A stretch of DNA of 36,723 bases, from positions 1-36,723 of the IMG/VR virus record IMGVR_UViG_3300029787_000151, one strand, 5' to 3'. The notes under the pieces are model-generated. The model had not been told where the DNA came from and made no database searches. It saw only the letters and a program-made list of their open reading frames with translations. This document shows positions 21,238-29,694 of the stretch, piece by piece. This DNA comes from a virus. A program made the translations under genes and the position numbers. Each line of letters opens with the position of its first letter. Within the stretch, counting starts at the first letter, position 1.

Positions 21238-24087
21238 ATGGCACTTACAGATCCTAAGACACCTGAGGGCATGGCCTTGCAGGGCGATTTACTGCGCCCG
21301 TTAGAGGGCAATGAAATGCAGCCCGTGCAGACTGCTGGGCTATTTGACGCGCTAGGCAAGGCAGTGGGTGGCCCGGTCCTCAACAGGGCTCAACAGCGCC
21401 TGCGCGAGCTGCAGTCACAGCCACAGCCGGCAGCCCCTGAGATTGCTACAGATGCAGTGCCGGTTGATCCTGTTTATGAGGCACAGCTTAAAGCAATGAC
21501 CGCGCCGTATGAGCGAGGCCCGTCACCACAATTCGGCAAACCTGATGAAGAGCTAATACAGGACTTTACCAGCGATCAGCCGGTCCAGGTTGGTGAGGAT
21601 GGTTTGCTTACTGACTTTCGTGCGGTAGGGGCTGCAGGGGATGAAAAGATCCCAAACGAGGGCCGTGTGCTGGCGTCCATAGAGGCCATCAGCAAAACCT
21701 ACAGCAGCGAGATCACTGATGCCACGCGCGGAGAAATGACACAAACGGCGACCCGTGATCTTGCAAATCTTTTAGGCACAAGCCCAAAAAATCTAGCGCG
21801 TAATATCTTAGCCAGGGAAAAGGGCGGCGTCATCACGTCAGAGCTGGGCTTGGCAGAAACCATGCTGGCAGCCAGGGATTTGCTTGTAAGGGAAATTAAG
21901 AACCTGGATGAGCTGGCGCTAAAAGCAGAGACAGGAACAGATGAGGATGCCCTAATGTTTCGCGCGCAGCTGGAGTTAGTAGGCCAGCTGCAAACGCAGA
22001 TAAAAGGCTCACAAACAGAAATCGCAAGAGCTCTAGCGCAGTTTAGGATTCCAGCACAATCAGGCCAAGAGCCAGTGATGCGCGCCGCAATGATGACATC
22101 AGTGCTGGATGAGTATGGTGGTTCTGGCGACATACGGAACATTGCCAAAATGTACAATCAGGCCGGCTCAACGCACGGCAGGGCTGGCTTTGCTAGAAAG
22201 GTCAGTAAGCTCAAAATTAAAGAGGGCTTTGATGCTGTCTATGAGGCATGGATCAATATCCTTTTAAGTAACCCAGTTACGCATATGAAAAACATTGCTG
22301 GCGCGTTTTTGACCACAGGCGCTCATGTGCCGGAAATGTATGGCGCTGCTATGGTTGGTGGCATGAGACGCGCTATGGGCGGCCAGGGCGGCGCTACAGC
22401 GTCAGATGCCCACGCATCTATGTTTGCCTCTATGATGGCGCTGAGAGAGGCCTGGGGAGCTGCAAGTCGGGGCTTTTTGACCGGCGAGAGAGTAATTCCT
22501 GGCACCAAGATAGAGGGTGGTTTAGGGCGCCGCCCAGGCAATGCATTTTCTGGTGAGGCGTTTGGCGCTCAGGGTCCATTAGGCACCGCCATAGATGGGC
22601 TAGGCCACCTCGCAACCCTTGGACGAGTGCCAACCCGTGCGCTGGAGTTTGAGGATGCCTTTTTCAAAGTGGTTGCACAGCGCATGTCTCTTTACGAGCA
22701 AGCTATGCGGTCAGGCCGGCAGAAGGGTTTTACTGGTGATGATCTGGCTGAGCATATTGCTCAATATGTTTACAACCCACCGCCTAACGCTGCAAAGCAG
22801 GCAGACGCTCACGCTAAATATGTGACGCTACAAAGTGAGCTGGACGAGGTTGGCAAAAACATTGGTGGCCTGCGGAAAATACCTGGCATGAGGTATTTCC
22901 TGCCATTCTTCAAAACGCCTTATAATGCTTTCAAATACGCTATGTTAGACCGCACACCAGTAGGTATAGCCTATGGCGAAAGCAGCAGGGCCATAAAAAG
23001 AGCAAACGCGCCAGGCGCGTCTATGGCTGACAAAGCTGCTGGAGATTTAGCAATCGCCAGGATCGCTATGGGTTCAATGACTGCGGCCATGATATTTGGC
23101 TTTACTCAAAGCGGAGAAATTACCGGCAAGGGTCCAGCTGATAGAGGCCTGCGCGCATCGATGATGCGTAGTGGGTGGAAGCCCTACTCTGTCAAGATTG
23201 GCGATACATATTACAGCTATCAAACAGCAGAGCCTTTTTCGACAATCATTGGCTTGGCCGCCGATGCAGCTGAGGCAATGTATGATGGGGGCATGGCTGC
23301 TGACAAAAGTGAGGATGTTTATGCGGCTGTCGCAGCTGTCATTGGCAATCAGCTGACTAACAAGACATTTATGCAGGGCTTTAGCAACCTAATTAAAACC
23401 CTTAATGACCCGGTTCGTTATGGTGAATCAACGGCAGATAATTTTATAAGATCTTTAACACCTCGGATAGCCGCCAGTGCTGAGCGTATTTTAGATCCAA
23501 CTGTAAGAGCAACGCAGGACAAGATAGATTTGTTTAGAGCTCAGATTCCTGGTTTGAGTTCTTCTTTGCCAGCCCGGCGCAACTTTTGGGGCCAAACAAT
23601 CTACACTAGCGAAGCAGCTGGCCCCGATATCATCAGCCCAATTTACAAAGGTCAGTTCGGCCCAAACCAGCTGGACCCAGACCCCGCTCGCGCCAAACAG
23701 GCCTTTGAGCTCGACCAAGAGTTTGATGCAATCAAATGGGGGCCGACAGACCACCCGAGCAATTTTGATGACATGATTGAGTTCGGGCCAATGTTGAAAG
23801 CCCGATATCACGACTATGCCGGCATGAGAGCCCTGCAAACAATTACCCAGACTGTGGGGATGCCGGAATATCAAAAGTTCCGCGATGCGTTTGTGAACAA
23901 CGGAGACAAGCTGGCCCGTGATCAGGCCATCTTGATGCTGCGCAGCGCCACGCTATCAGCTAGGGAAATGGCGAAAGGCGATATGATGTCCGACAAAGAA
24001 TTTGGCCCTGAGCTGCTGGAGCTTATTGGAAGAGCAAACGACAAAAGATCTAAGCAGGCAGATAACATTATGGAAGTATTGAGATGA
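21238..24087 (+). CDS. Very large virion / ejection protein (gp16-position)
   Basis: This 949-aa protein is the last large gene before the tail fibre, the position of T7 gp16. The N-terminal third is Gln/Glu-rich and helical. The middle contains N-I-L-L-S-N-P-V-T-H-M-K-N-I-A-G, a signature I recall from large phage virion proteins with polyvalent-type domains. Apolar helices follow, near residues 350-410 and 610-630 (I-A-R-I-A-M-G-S-M-T-A-A-M-I-F-G-F), which could insert in the host membrane during ejection. No lytic transglycosylase motif is evident, unlike T7 gp16. Its stop overlaps the tail fibre start (ATGA). Confidence 0.7.
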   Translation: MALTDPKTPEGMALQGDLLRPLEGNEMQPVQTAGLFDALGKAVGGPVLNRAQQRLRELQSQPQPAAPEIATDAVPVDPVYEAQLKAMTAPYERGPSPQFGKPDEELIQDFTSDQPVQVGEDGLLTDFRAVGAAGDEKIPNEGRVLASIEAISKTYSSEITDATRGEMTQTATRDLANLLGTSPKNLARNILAREKGGVITSELGLAETMLAARDLLVREIKNLDELALKAETGTDEDALMFRAQLELVGQLQTQIKGSQTEIARALAQFRIPAQSGQEPVMRAAMMTSVLDEYGGSGDIRNIAKMYNQAGSTHGRAGFARKVSKLKIKEGFDAVYEAWINILLSNPVTHMKNIAGAFLTTGAHVPEMYGAAMVGGMRRAMGGQGGATASDAHASMFASMMALREAWGAASRGFLTGERVIPGTKIEGGLGRRPGNAFSGEAFGAQGPLGTAIDGLGHLATLGRVPTRALEFEDAFFKVVAQRMSLYEQAMRSGRQKGFTGDDLAEHIAQYVYNPPPNAAKQADAHAKYVTLQSELDEVGKNIGGLRKIPGMRYFLPFFKTPYNAFKYAMLDRTPVGIAYGESSRAIKRANAPGASMADKAAGDLAIARIAMGSMTAAMIFGFTQSGEITGKGPADRGLRASMMRSGWKPYSVKIGDTYYSYQTAEPFSTIIGLAADAAEAMYDGGMAADKSEDVYAAVAAVIGNQLTNKTFMQGFSNLIKTLNDPVRYGESTADNFIRSLTPRIAASAERILDPTVRATQDKIDLFRAQIPGLSSSLPARRNFWGQTIYTSEAAGPDIISPIYKGQFGPNQLDPDPARAKQAFELDQEFDAIKWGPTDHPSNFDDMIEFGPMLKARYHDYAGMRALQTITQTVGMPEYQKFRDAFVNNGDKLARDQAILMLRSATLSAREMAKGDMMSDKEFGPELLELIGRANDKRSKQADNIMEVLR

Positions 24088-27047
24088 CAGTATCAAGCAC
24101 CGCAAATAAGGTTAGCTATTCCGGCAACGGGTCTTTAGACACCTTTGCCTATACCTTCAAGATATTTGCCGACAGTGATCTGAAGGTCTTTATCAGGACT
24201 AGCGCCGGCACAGAAACGCTCAAGACCATAAGCACCCACTACACGGTCACTAATGCCGGGGTGGCTACTGGCGGCAATGTCGTTTTCACCTCAGGCAATA
24301 TACCGGCCAGTGGCGAGACTGTTGTTATCCAGCGTGAGCTGACGCTGACACAAGGCACCGACTACGTTGAAAATGACCCGTTCCCGGCGCAGAGCCATGA
24401 GGATGCGCTTGACCGGCTAACCTTTGTCACCCAGCAGATGCAGGAAGAGCTGGACAGATCTATCAAAGCATCTGTGACAAACACCATTACAAACTCTGAG
24501 TTTACAGTGTCAGCTTCAGACCGGGCCAACAAGGTCTTTGCGTTTGATGCATCTGGGAATCTATCTGTCACCCAGGAGCTCGGCACGAACAGAGGTGATT
24601 GGGCAGCATCGACAAGCTATGCTGTGCGCGACCTGGTCAAAGACACTAGCACTGGCAATATCTTTTTTGTAAATGAGGCACACACAAGCTCTGGCTCACA
24701 GCCCCTTACAACTAACGCCAACAGCGCTAAATACGACCTGATTGTCGATGCTGCCACGGCAACCACAGCTCAAACAGCCGCCGCATCAAGTGCTACAGCG
24801 GCAGCGTCAAGCGCGTCTACAGCAACAACCAAGGCATCTGAGGCGGCTACATCTGAGACTAATGCGGCAACCAGCGCGTCAACTGCTACAACGAAAGCCA
24901 GCGAGGCATCGACATCTGCCAGCAACGCCAGCACCAGCGAGAGCAACGCCTCCAGCTCGGCATCTTCCGCATCGACTAGCGCGTCTACAGCTACAACGAA
25001 GGCAAGTGAAGCCAGCACCAGTGCAACCAATGCGGCAAGCAGCGCATCGACTGCAACGACCAAGGCAAGCGAAGCCTCAACCAGTGCCAGCAATGCGTCA
25101 ACCTCTGCAAGCACAGCATCAACCCAAGCATCCAATGCCTCGACTAGCGCATCGACAGCCACCACAAAAGCATCTGAGGCCAGCACCAGTGCGACCAATG
25201 CAGCCAGCTCCCAGACGGCTGCCGCATCATCTGCCACAGCTGCGGCATCGAGTCAGACTGCTGCTGCATCAAGTGCGGCTGCTGCGGCAAACTCATACGA
25301 TCAGTTTGATGACAGATACCATGGCTCATTATCTAGCAATCCCACGGTTGACCCAGACGGTAACGCCTTGGCTGCTGGTATGCTCTACTTTAACAACACT
25401 GCAAATGAGATGCGTGTTTATGATGGTGCCAACTGGATAGCTGCCACCTCGGCTGGCAATGTCAGCCTGATACTTTATGAGTACACAGCAACCGCAGGAC
25501 AAACCACATTTTCTGGCTCTGACGATAACAGCGCAACTCTGTCTTACACTGTAGACAATCTGCAAGTTGTTATGAACGGGGTCATCCTTGACCCATCTGA
25601 CTTTACAGCAACTAGCGGCACTAGCGTTGTTCTGGCTGCTGGGGCTGCTGCGAATGACCTAATTAACATATATGCCTATAAGAGCTTTACCACGGCTGAC
25701 ATGGTTAGCAAGAGTGCTGGCGGTACGTTTGCTGGTGCGGTTGGGTTTACTGGTGATGTAGATATTCAAGGCTCCGCTGGCGCAACCCTAAAACTAACAA
25801 GCACAGATACAAGTGGTGCTGATACAGAACTACTTGGACAAATTGACTTTGTAAGTTCAGACTCCTCAACAGGCAGTGCTGGTACACAGGCACGAATAAA
25901 AGGTGTGTATGAAGATAATGGCGATAGTTCTGGCATAGCGTTTATAACAGGCGCTTCAACGGGTAGTTCCACACCGACAATTACCGAAAAAATGCGGATA
26001 CGGCACGAGGGCCATGTTGGAATCGGAGTATCAGATGTAAGACATCCGCTTCATATTTCATATAGTGAAACTGGTTCTATACCAACGGACCACAATATTG
26101 GAGCAGCAACGGATAATAAAAATTATCTTGGATTTCACAATACCGATAATTCAGCAACGTATTCGGGTCTGGCACTAGAAACTAGAACAAGCGGTGCAGC
26201 CCGTTGGCTCATAGCCAATGAATGGAAAACTACTTATGAAGGTGATTTAGTATTTCGCGCTAGGGATGGAGGCAGTTCTGGCAGCGAGATAGTACGCTTT
26301 ACATCGGCTGGCGACATAGGCATTTCTTCTAGCAGTCCAGCAACATACTCTGCTGGGCATGGTATGCCCACGATTGCCCTTCAAGGTAACAGTAGCACTT
26401 ATAATGACAGAAGCGGTGCGCTGGTCTTCATAAGCCAAGATGGCTCAACGGGTAAAACGTGGATGTATCAGGACACAGATATGTACATCCAATCTGCCAC
26501 CAATACAAATATGATATTTTATACAAACAATACAGAACGTATGAAAATCTTGGCTGGTGGTAATGTAGATATTTCTGCTGGTCACATTCTTCTTGATAGC
26601 GGTTACGGCATTGATTTTTCTGCAACTGGTGACAGCAGCGGCACTACTACCAGTGAGATTCTTGACGACTATGAAGAAGGCACATGGCTTCCGTTCTTAG
26701 GCAGCAATGAAACCTTCACTGAGCGTTTTGGCGAGTACACCAAAGTTGGAAATGTTGTTCACGTTCAGTTTAGGATTTCAATTAATCAAATCAATAATGG
26801 AAGCACCCATGTAATTTATGGTCTCCCATATGCAGCAGCTTCTAATGGCCGACCTATGAGTGGCTATGTAAGTTACTCATCAACATCTGCGACAAACAAC
26901 TATTGGCTTGGGTTTTATGTAAATTCTGGTCAGTCATATATGACAATGGTTGGCAAAACTACTCTTGGCGCATCCGTTTACAATGGTATTCCGTTTTTTG
27001 GAAATGGTGCCGACCTTATTGGAGGAATGTCGTATGTCGTTTCATAG
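24084..27047 (+). CDS. Tail fibre protein with T7 gp17-like N-terminus
   Basis: The 987-aa protein begins with a T7 tail fibre N-terminal domain (about 1-135: SYSGNGSLDTFAYTF, then F-P-A-Q-S-H-E-D-A-L-D-R-L-T-F-V-T-Q-Q-M) that anchors it to the tail. Residues about 225-405 are an Ala/Ser/Thr repeat rod. The distal part is beta-rich and ends in a domain starting Y-E-E-G-T-W-L-P-F, common at phage fibre tips. The fibre binds the host surface. It is coupled to the preceding gene by ATGA and followed by two more adhesin-type genes. Confidence 0.9.
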   Translation: MTVSSTANKVSYSGNGSLDTFAYTFKIFADSDLKVFIRTSAGTETLKTISTHYTVTNAGVATGGNVVFTSGNIPASGETVVIQRELTLTQGTDYVENDPFPAQSHEDALDRLTFVTQQMQEELDRSIKASVTNTITNSEFTVSASDRANKVFAFDASGNLSVTQELGTNRGDWAASTSYAVRDLVKDTSTGNIFFVNEAHTSSGSQPLTTNANSAKYDLIVDAATATTAQTAAASSATAAASSASTATTKASEAATSETNAATSASTATTKASEASTSASNASTSESNASSSASSASTSASTATTKASEASTSATNAASSASTATTKASEASTSASNASTSASTASTQASNASTSASTATTKASEASTSATNAASSQTAAASSATAAASSQTAAASSAAAAANSYDQFDDRYHGSLSSNPTVDPDGNALAAGMLYFNNTANEMRVYDGANWIAATSAGNVSLILYEYTATAGQTTFSGSDDNSATLSYTVDNLQVVMNGVILDPSDFTATSGTSVVLAAGAAANDLINIYAYKSFTTADMVSKSAGGTFAGAVGFTGDVDIQGSAGATLKLTSTDTSGADTELLGQIDFVSSDSSTGSAGTQARIKGVYEDNGDSSGIAFITGASTGSSTPTITEKMRIRHEGHVGIGVSDVRHPLHISYSETGSIPTDHNIGAATDNKNYLGFHNTDNSATYSGLALETRTSGAARWLIANEWKTTYEGDLVFRARDGGSSGSEIVRFTSAGDIGISSSSPATYSAGHGMPTIALQGNSSTYNDRSGALVFISQDGSTGKTWMYQDTDMYIQSATNTNMIFYTNNTERMKILAGGNVDISAGHILLDSGYGIDFSATGDSSGTTTSEILDDYEEGTWLPFLGSNETFTERFGEYTKVGNVVHVQFRISINQINNGSTHVIYGLPYAAASNGRPMSGYVSYSSTSATNNYWLGFYVNSGQSYMTMVGKTTLGASVYNGIPFFGNGADLIGGMSYVVS
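24757..25299 (+). repeat. Ala/Ser/Thr-coding repeat tract of the tail fibre rod
   Basis: About 540 bp of degenerate repeats encode units such as A-S-T-A-T-T-K-A-S-E-A-S-T-S-A-S-N-A. The unit T-A-T-T-K-A-S-E-A appears five times. Synonymous differences between units show that the protein pattern, not the DNA, is conserved. Such tracts form trimeric coiled or helical rods and change in length by recombination. Long open frames on other strands here are by-products of the repeats. Confidence 0.85.
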
Positions 27048-27056
27048 GAGAGTAAA

Positions 27057-27335
27057 ATGGCTCTAACAGAAAAAACAGAACAAGACAAAATCGAGTGTGT
27101 GGGTCCATACCGCAGCATACAAATTAGAACTGCAACCGTGATTGAGCGTGACGGCACAGAAATTAGCCGCAACTTTTCACGACACGTTTTGCACCCCAGC
27201 ACCAAAGCCAGTGGGTCATGGGCCGATACAGACATCAGTGGCGAGTCAGCAGAGGTGCAAGGCATCTGTAATGCGGTGTGGAGCGACCAAATCAAAAAAT
27301 CCTATCAAGATATGGTAGATGCACAGGAGCTTTAA
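27057..27335 (+). CDS. Small tail-fibre-associated protein
   Basis: This 92-aa protein starts after a good ribosome binding site (TAGGAG). It carries Y-R-S-I-Q-I-R-T-A-T-V-I-E-R-D-G-T-E-I-S-R-N-F-S-R-H-V-L-x-P, a pattern familiar from small proteins beside tail fibre genes in marine phages. It may be a fibre assembly factor or minor tail part. The next gene starts directly after its TAA. Function not established. Confidence 0.65.
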   Translation: MALTEKTEQDKIECVGPYRSIQIRTATVIERDGTEISRNFSRHVLHPSTKASGSWADTDISGESAEVQGICNAVWSDQIKKSYQDMVDAQEL

Positions 27336-28391
27336 ATGAGCAGAGCAAGAGACTTTGCAAACCTAGCTGGTTCGGCTGATGCGGGTGGCATCGGTGGGTC
27401 TAACATGGTCATCAACGGTGCGATGAACGTGGCGCAACGTAATGCGTCAAGCACAGGCATTGGCGCATCAAGTGGCTATTTTACTGTAGATAGATTCACA
27501 ATACGCACAAGCAGCACGGCAGGACGTTTAACAATGTCTCAAACTGCTGTTACTGATTTGCCGGGTTTTGCTAACTGTATAAAATTAGACTGCACAACGG
27601 CAGACACTTCTATAGCGGCGGCAGAGTTTACGTTTTTAAGCACACGTTTGGAGGGGCAAGATTTACAGCAGATGAAAAAAGGCACCTCAAGTGCAGAACC
27701 CGTAACAGTTTCTTTTTATGTAAAAGGTAACGCTGCAGCAACTTATGTGTGTGAAATAGGCGATTCAGACAACACTCGCACAATTACACAGGCTTTTTCT
27801 GTAACTACTTCTTGGAATAGAATAAGTCTTACGTTCCCCGGCGATACGACAGGGGCATTTGATGATGATAATGCACACTCTTTACAGCTTAATTTTTGGT
27901 TGCATGGCGGCTCTACTTACAGTGGTGGTACTTTTGCAGATAACACATGGGCGGCTGAAACAAATGCTAATCGTTACGCTGGTAGCAGAACATCATTCTT
28001 TGACAGCACTGACCGTGAGTTTTTTATCACTGGAGTACAAATGGAAATTGGCGAGGTAGCCACACCGTTTGAGCATCGGACGTTTGCAGACGATTTGGCT
28101 GCATGTAAACGCTATTTTCAAGTACATGACGATATGCAACTTAGAGGAAATCCTGATGCGGGTTTTGAAAGGATTGAAATATACTGTCCGTTAGGTGTGT
28201 CAATGAGAGCAAATCCATCAAGAGGAGTCATAACAGAAGGAAACAGCACTAACATTCGTAGTTCTACTACCACATATTCAGGTTTTGTTTTAGCAAATAG
28301 AACGGATGGATGCACTCTTTCTTTAGAATCAAACAGTGCTGGATTAGCGTCTTTTGACGATAGAACTGAATCATTGGATGCGGAGTTATAA
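27336..28391 (+). CDS. Second tail adhesin / receptor-binding protein
   Basis: This 351-aa protein has the pattern N-M-V-I-N-G-A-M-N-V-A-Q-R-N near residue 23. It then has a jelly-roll-like beta domain with V-T-V-S-F-Y-V-K-G, and F-I-T-G-V-Q-M-E-I-G-E-V-A-T-P-F-E-H-R-T-F-A-D-D-L-A-A-C-K-R-Y-F before a variable end. This arrangement is typical of phage tail fibre or carbohydrate-binding tip proteins; the variable C-terminus would contact the receptor. The 3' part is richer in A+T than its neighbours, which suggests exchange of the tip. It overlaps the following small gene (TAATG). Confidence 0.75.
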   Translation: MSRARDFANLAGSADAGGIGGSNMVINGAMNVAQRNASSTGIGASSGYFTVDRFTIRTSSTAGRLTMSQTAVTDLPGFANCIKLDCTTADTSIAAAEFTFLSTRLEGQDLQQMKKGTSSAEPVTVSFYVKGNAAATYVCEIGDSDNTRTITQAFSVTTSWNRISLTFPGDTTGAFDDDNAHSLQLNFWLHGGSTYSGGTFADNTWAAETNANRYAGSRTSFFDSTDREFFITGVQMEIGEVATPFEHRTFADDLAACKRYFQVHDDMQLRGNPDAGFERIEIYCPLGVSMRANPSRGVITEGNSTNIRSSTTTYSGFVLANRTDGCTLSLESNSAGLASFDDRTESLDAEL

Positions 28392-28558
28392 TGATGGATA
28401 TTACATCAGCAAAATATTTAAATGACGACAATAAAGTAATTATTATCGTTGCAGATGGACAAGAATTGTTTGTACCCCTTGACCCAGTCAACCGTCACTA
28501 CGCAGAAATCATGCGCCAAGTAGCTGCTGGCGAGTTAACCATAGCTGATGCTGACTGA
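28391..28558 (+). CDS. Small hypothetical protein (55 aa)
   Basis: The frame runs from ATG 28391 (second ATG at 28394) to TGA 28556-28558. The acidic product has a short beta-like segment (KVIIIVADGQELFVPLDP) and a helical tail (YAEIMRQVAAGELTIADAD). This resembles small proteins that follow tail fibre genes and are chaperone- or fibre-associated. Both ends overlap neighbouring genes. Function unknown. Confidence 0.6.
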   Translation: MMDITSAKYLNDDNKVIIIVADGQELFVPLDPVNRHYAEIMRQVAAGELTIADAD

Positions 28559-28728
28559 TGACAAAGCCAACAGCCGCATCAGTGCAAGCCCAGATCGACA
28601 CTCACGAGGCTGTCTGCGCTGAACGCTGGAAAGAAACAATCCTGCGGATCAAGCGCATCGAACATATAATGATTGGCACTGCTGGCACCACAATCCTTCT
28701 GCTGATAGGCATCCTTCTAGGCAAATAA
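28558..28728 (+). CDS. Small single-pass membrane protein, XhlA-like (56 aa)
   Basis: From ATG 28558, overlapping the previous stop, a 56-aa protein reads: a soluble helical N-terminus with an E-R-W-K-E-T-I-L-R-I-K-R-I-E-H segment, then one strong C-terminal membrane segment (IGTAGTTILLLIGILLG). This plan resembles XhlA-type haemolysin/holin accessory proteins. It lies in the lysis region, so a role in membrane disruption is likely but not certain. Confidence 0.65.
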   Translation: MTKPTAASVQAQIDTHEAVCAERWKETILRIKRIEHIMIGTAGTTILLLIGILLGK

Positions 28729-28730
28729 CC

Positions 28731-28955
28731 ATGCTCACTGTTTTCGTCCTGACCGTTTACATGGGGCTGGGCGAGGACAAAAAACTAATCCACGACAAAA
28801 TGCTTTTCCGCAGCCTAGTAGACTGCCAGTGGTATGCCGCGCGTGTGGTCAAAACCTATGGCAACTATGAGTTTTACCGAGCCGGCACTGACAAGATCAC
28901 TGCCTACTGCTTGCCCTTAGAAATCCCAGACAACACTGATCAGAGGCTTTACTGA
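28731..28955 (+). CDS. Small lysis-region protein with apolar N-terminus
   Basis: The 74-aa product starts MLTVFVLTVYMG, a short apolar stretch, followed by a compact domain with two cysteines (D-C-Q-W-Y-A and T-A-Y-C-L-P) that could be disulfide-linked if exported. I recall similar 'LxFxDLxxC...YA...TAYCLP' proteins in marine phages, without a known role. The next gene starts in its stop codon (TGATG). Confidence 0.6.
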   Translation: MLTVFVLTVYMGLGEDKKLIHDKMLFRSLVDCQWYAARVVKTYGNYEFYRAGTDKITAYCLPLEIPDNTDQRLY

Positions 28956-29047
28956 TGGACCCGATAAGTTGCATGGCAACAGCCAGTGCCGCCTTTGGCG
29001 TTTTGAAAAAGGGCTTTGCCGTTGGGGCTTGCCCCCCTCTGGCTTAG
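28955..29047 (+). CDS. N-terminal fragment of the interrupted lysis-region gene (30 codons)
   Basis: The ATG at 28955 overlaps the upstream TGA, as most starts in this operon do. It reads M-D-P-I-S-C-M-A-T-A-S-A-A-F-G-V-L-K-K-G, which matches the N-terminus I remember for the protein encoded downstream (MDPIS-type proteins continuing ...G-R-D-I-E-S-M). After GTT-GGG the frame enters a GC-rich hairpin and ends at TAG 29045-29047, in the hairpin loop. The natural continuation (GGA-CGC-GAT-ATA-GAA) resumes at 29071 in another frame. Confidence 0.7.
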   Translation: MDPISCMATASAAFGVLKKGFAVGACPPLA

Positions 29048-29067
29048 CTGGAGGGGGGTGAGCCTCA
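29023..29067 (+). other. 21-bp GC-rich mRNA hairpin interrupting a gene; candidate bypass element
   Basis: Positions 29023-29043 pair without a single mismatch with 29047-29067 around a TTA loop. Five of the 21 pairs are G-U wobbles and none is a mismatch. The wobbles would be A-C mismatches in the opposite strand, so the structure is selected as sense-strand RNA. The last matching codon (GGG 29024-29026) lies at the hairpin base, and the resumption codon (GGA 29071-29073) lies 4 nt after it. A 47-nt skip would join V-G to R-D-I-E-S-M. Alternatives are an inserted mobile palindrome or simple reinitiation. Confidence 0.75.
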
Positions 29068-29088
29068 CAAGGACGCGATATAGAAAGC

Positions 29089-29694
29089 ATGGCCTCAGAT
29101 TTGTCGAGGTGGATGGGCGCGCTTAGTGACTTGGACATGCTTGAGAAAGAGGCCAAGAACCCTCCAATATTTAAAAAGCTCTTCAATGGAAAGTCTGTAG
29201 AGCAGGAAGCTATTGAGGCATTTGCAGCTAAGGAGAAAGCGCAACAACAGAGATATGAGTTGCAACAATGGATCTCCATGACGCTTGGCCGCAAAAAATG
29301 GGATGACCTGGTGCGGATGGAAGGGTCGATCCGAAAGCAAAGACAGGAAACTCTCTACAAGCAAAGGAAGCGCCGGCAAAAGTTTGTTGAGATTGTAGCC
29401 TGGATAATGATGGCAGTGGTAGCTGCCGCATTACTCACTCTGTTTGTATTATTTCTCAAAGGCCAAGCTGCAAAGGCGCAACCAGAGCATGTGGTGTGCC
29501 GGCTGGTGGGCTGCGAGGTTTTCCAAGGGAAACGATGGTGCGTTTATAAAGGCGCATGGAACACACAAGAATCAATGAGCTTTGGAATGAGCGAGTGGTT
29601 TCCGCGTGAATACCTTTGTGACTTTGTACCTGACGCGCCCAAGCCGCCGAGCATGAGGGACACTCTCAAGGCAATTCGGGAGAGTCAAAAATGA
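29089..29694 (+). CDS. Membrane protein of the lysis region (main part of interrupted gene)
   Basis: From ATG 29089 this is 201 aa, but in-frame codons back to 29071 read G-R-D-I-E-S, continuing a family whose N-terminus is encoded at 28955. It has a long charged helical region (KEKAQQQRYELQQWISM; IRKQRQETLYKQRKRR), one strong membrane segment near 110-130 (IVAWIMMAVVAAALLTLFVLFL) and a C-terminal cysteine-containing domain (V-V-C-R-L-V-G-C; W-C-V-Y; Y-L-C-D). No ribosome binding site is clear at 29089, while the upstream ATG is well coupled. Function unknown; probably acts at the membrane during lysis or infection. Confidence 0.75.
   Translation: MASDLSRWMGALSDLDMLEKEAKNPPIFKKLFNGKSVEQEAIEAFAAKEKAQQQRYELQQWISMTLGRKKWDDLVRMEGSIRKQRQETLYKQRKRRQKFVEIVAWIMMAVVAAALLTLFVLFLKGQAAKAQPEHVVCRLVGCEVFQGKRWCVYKGAWNTQESMSFGMSEWFPREYLCDFVPDAPKPPSMRDTLKAIRESQK

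Noticed and set aside
24770-25237. 155-aa open frame on the minus strand inside the tail fibre gene
   Set aside because: It is the complement of Ala/Ser/Thr repeats (GC-rich third positions give few stops) and reads as monotonous Ala/Val/Asp; there is no start signal. The same applies to the long frame at 24742-25440 on the plus strand.
28955-29091. A -1 or +1 programmed frameshift to explain the interrupted gene
   Set aside because: Frame A stops at 29045-29047 and frame B is closed until after 29061, so the two frames never overlap; slippage of one or two bases cannot join them.
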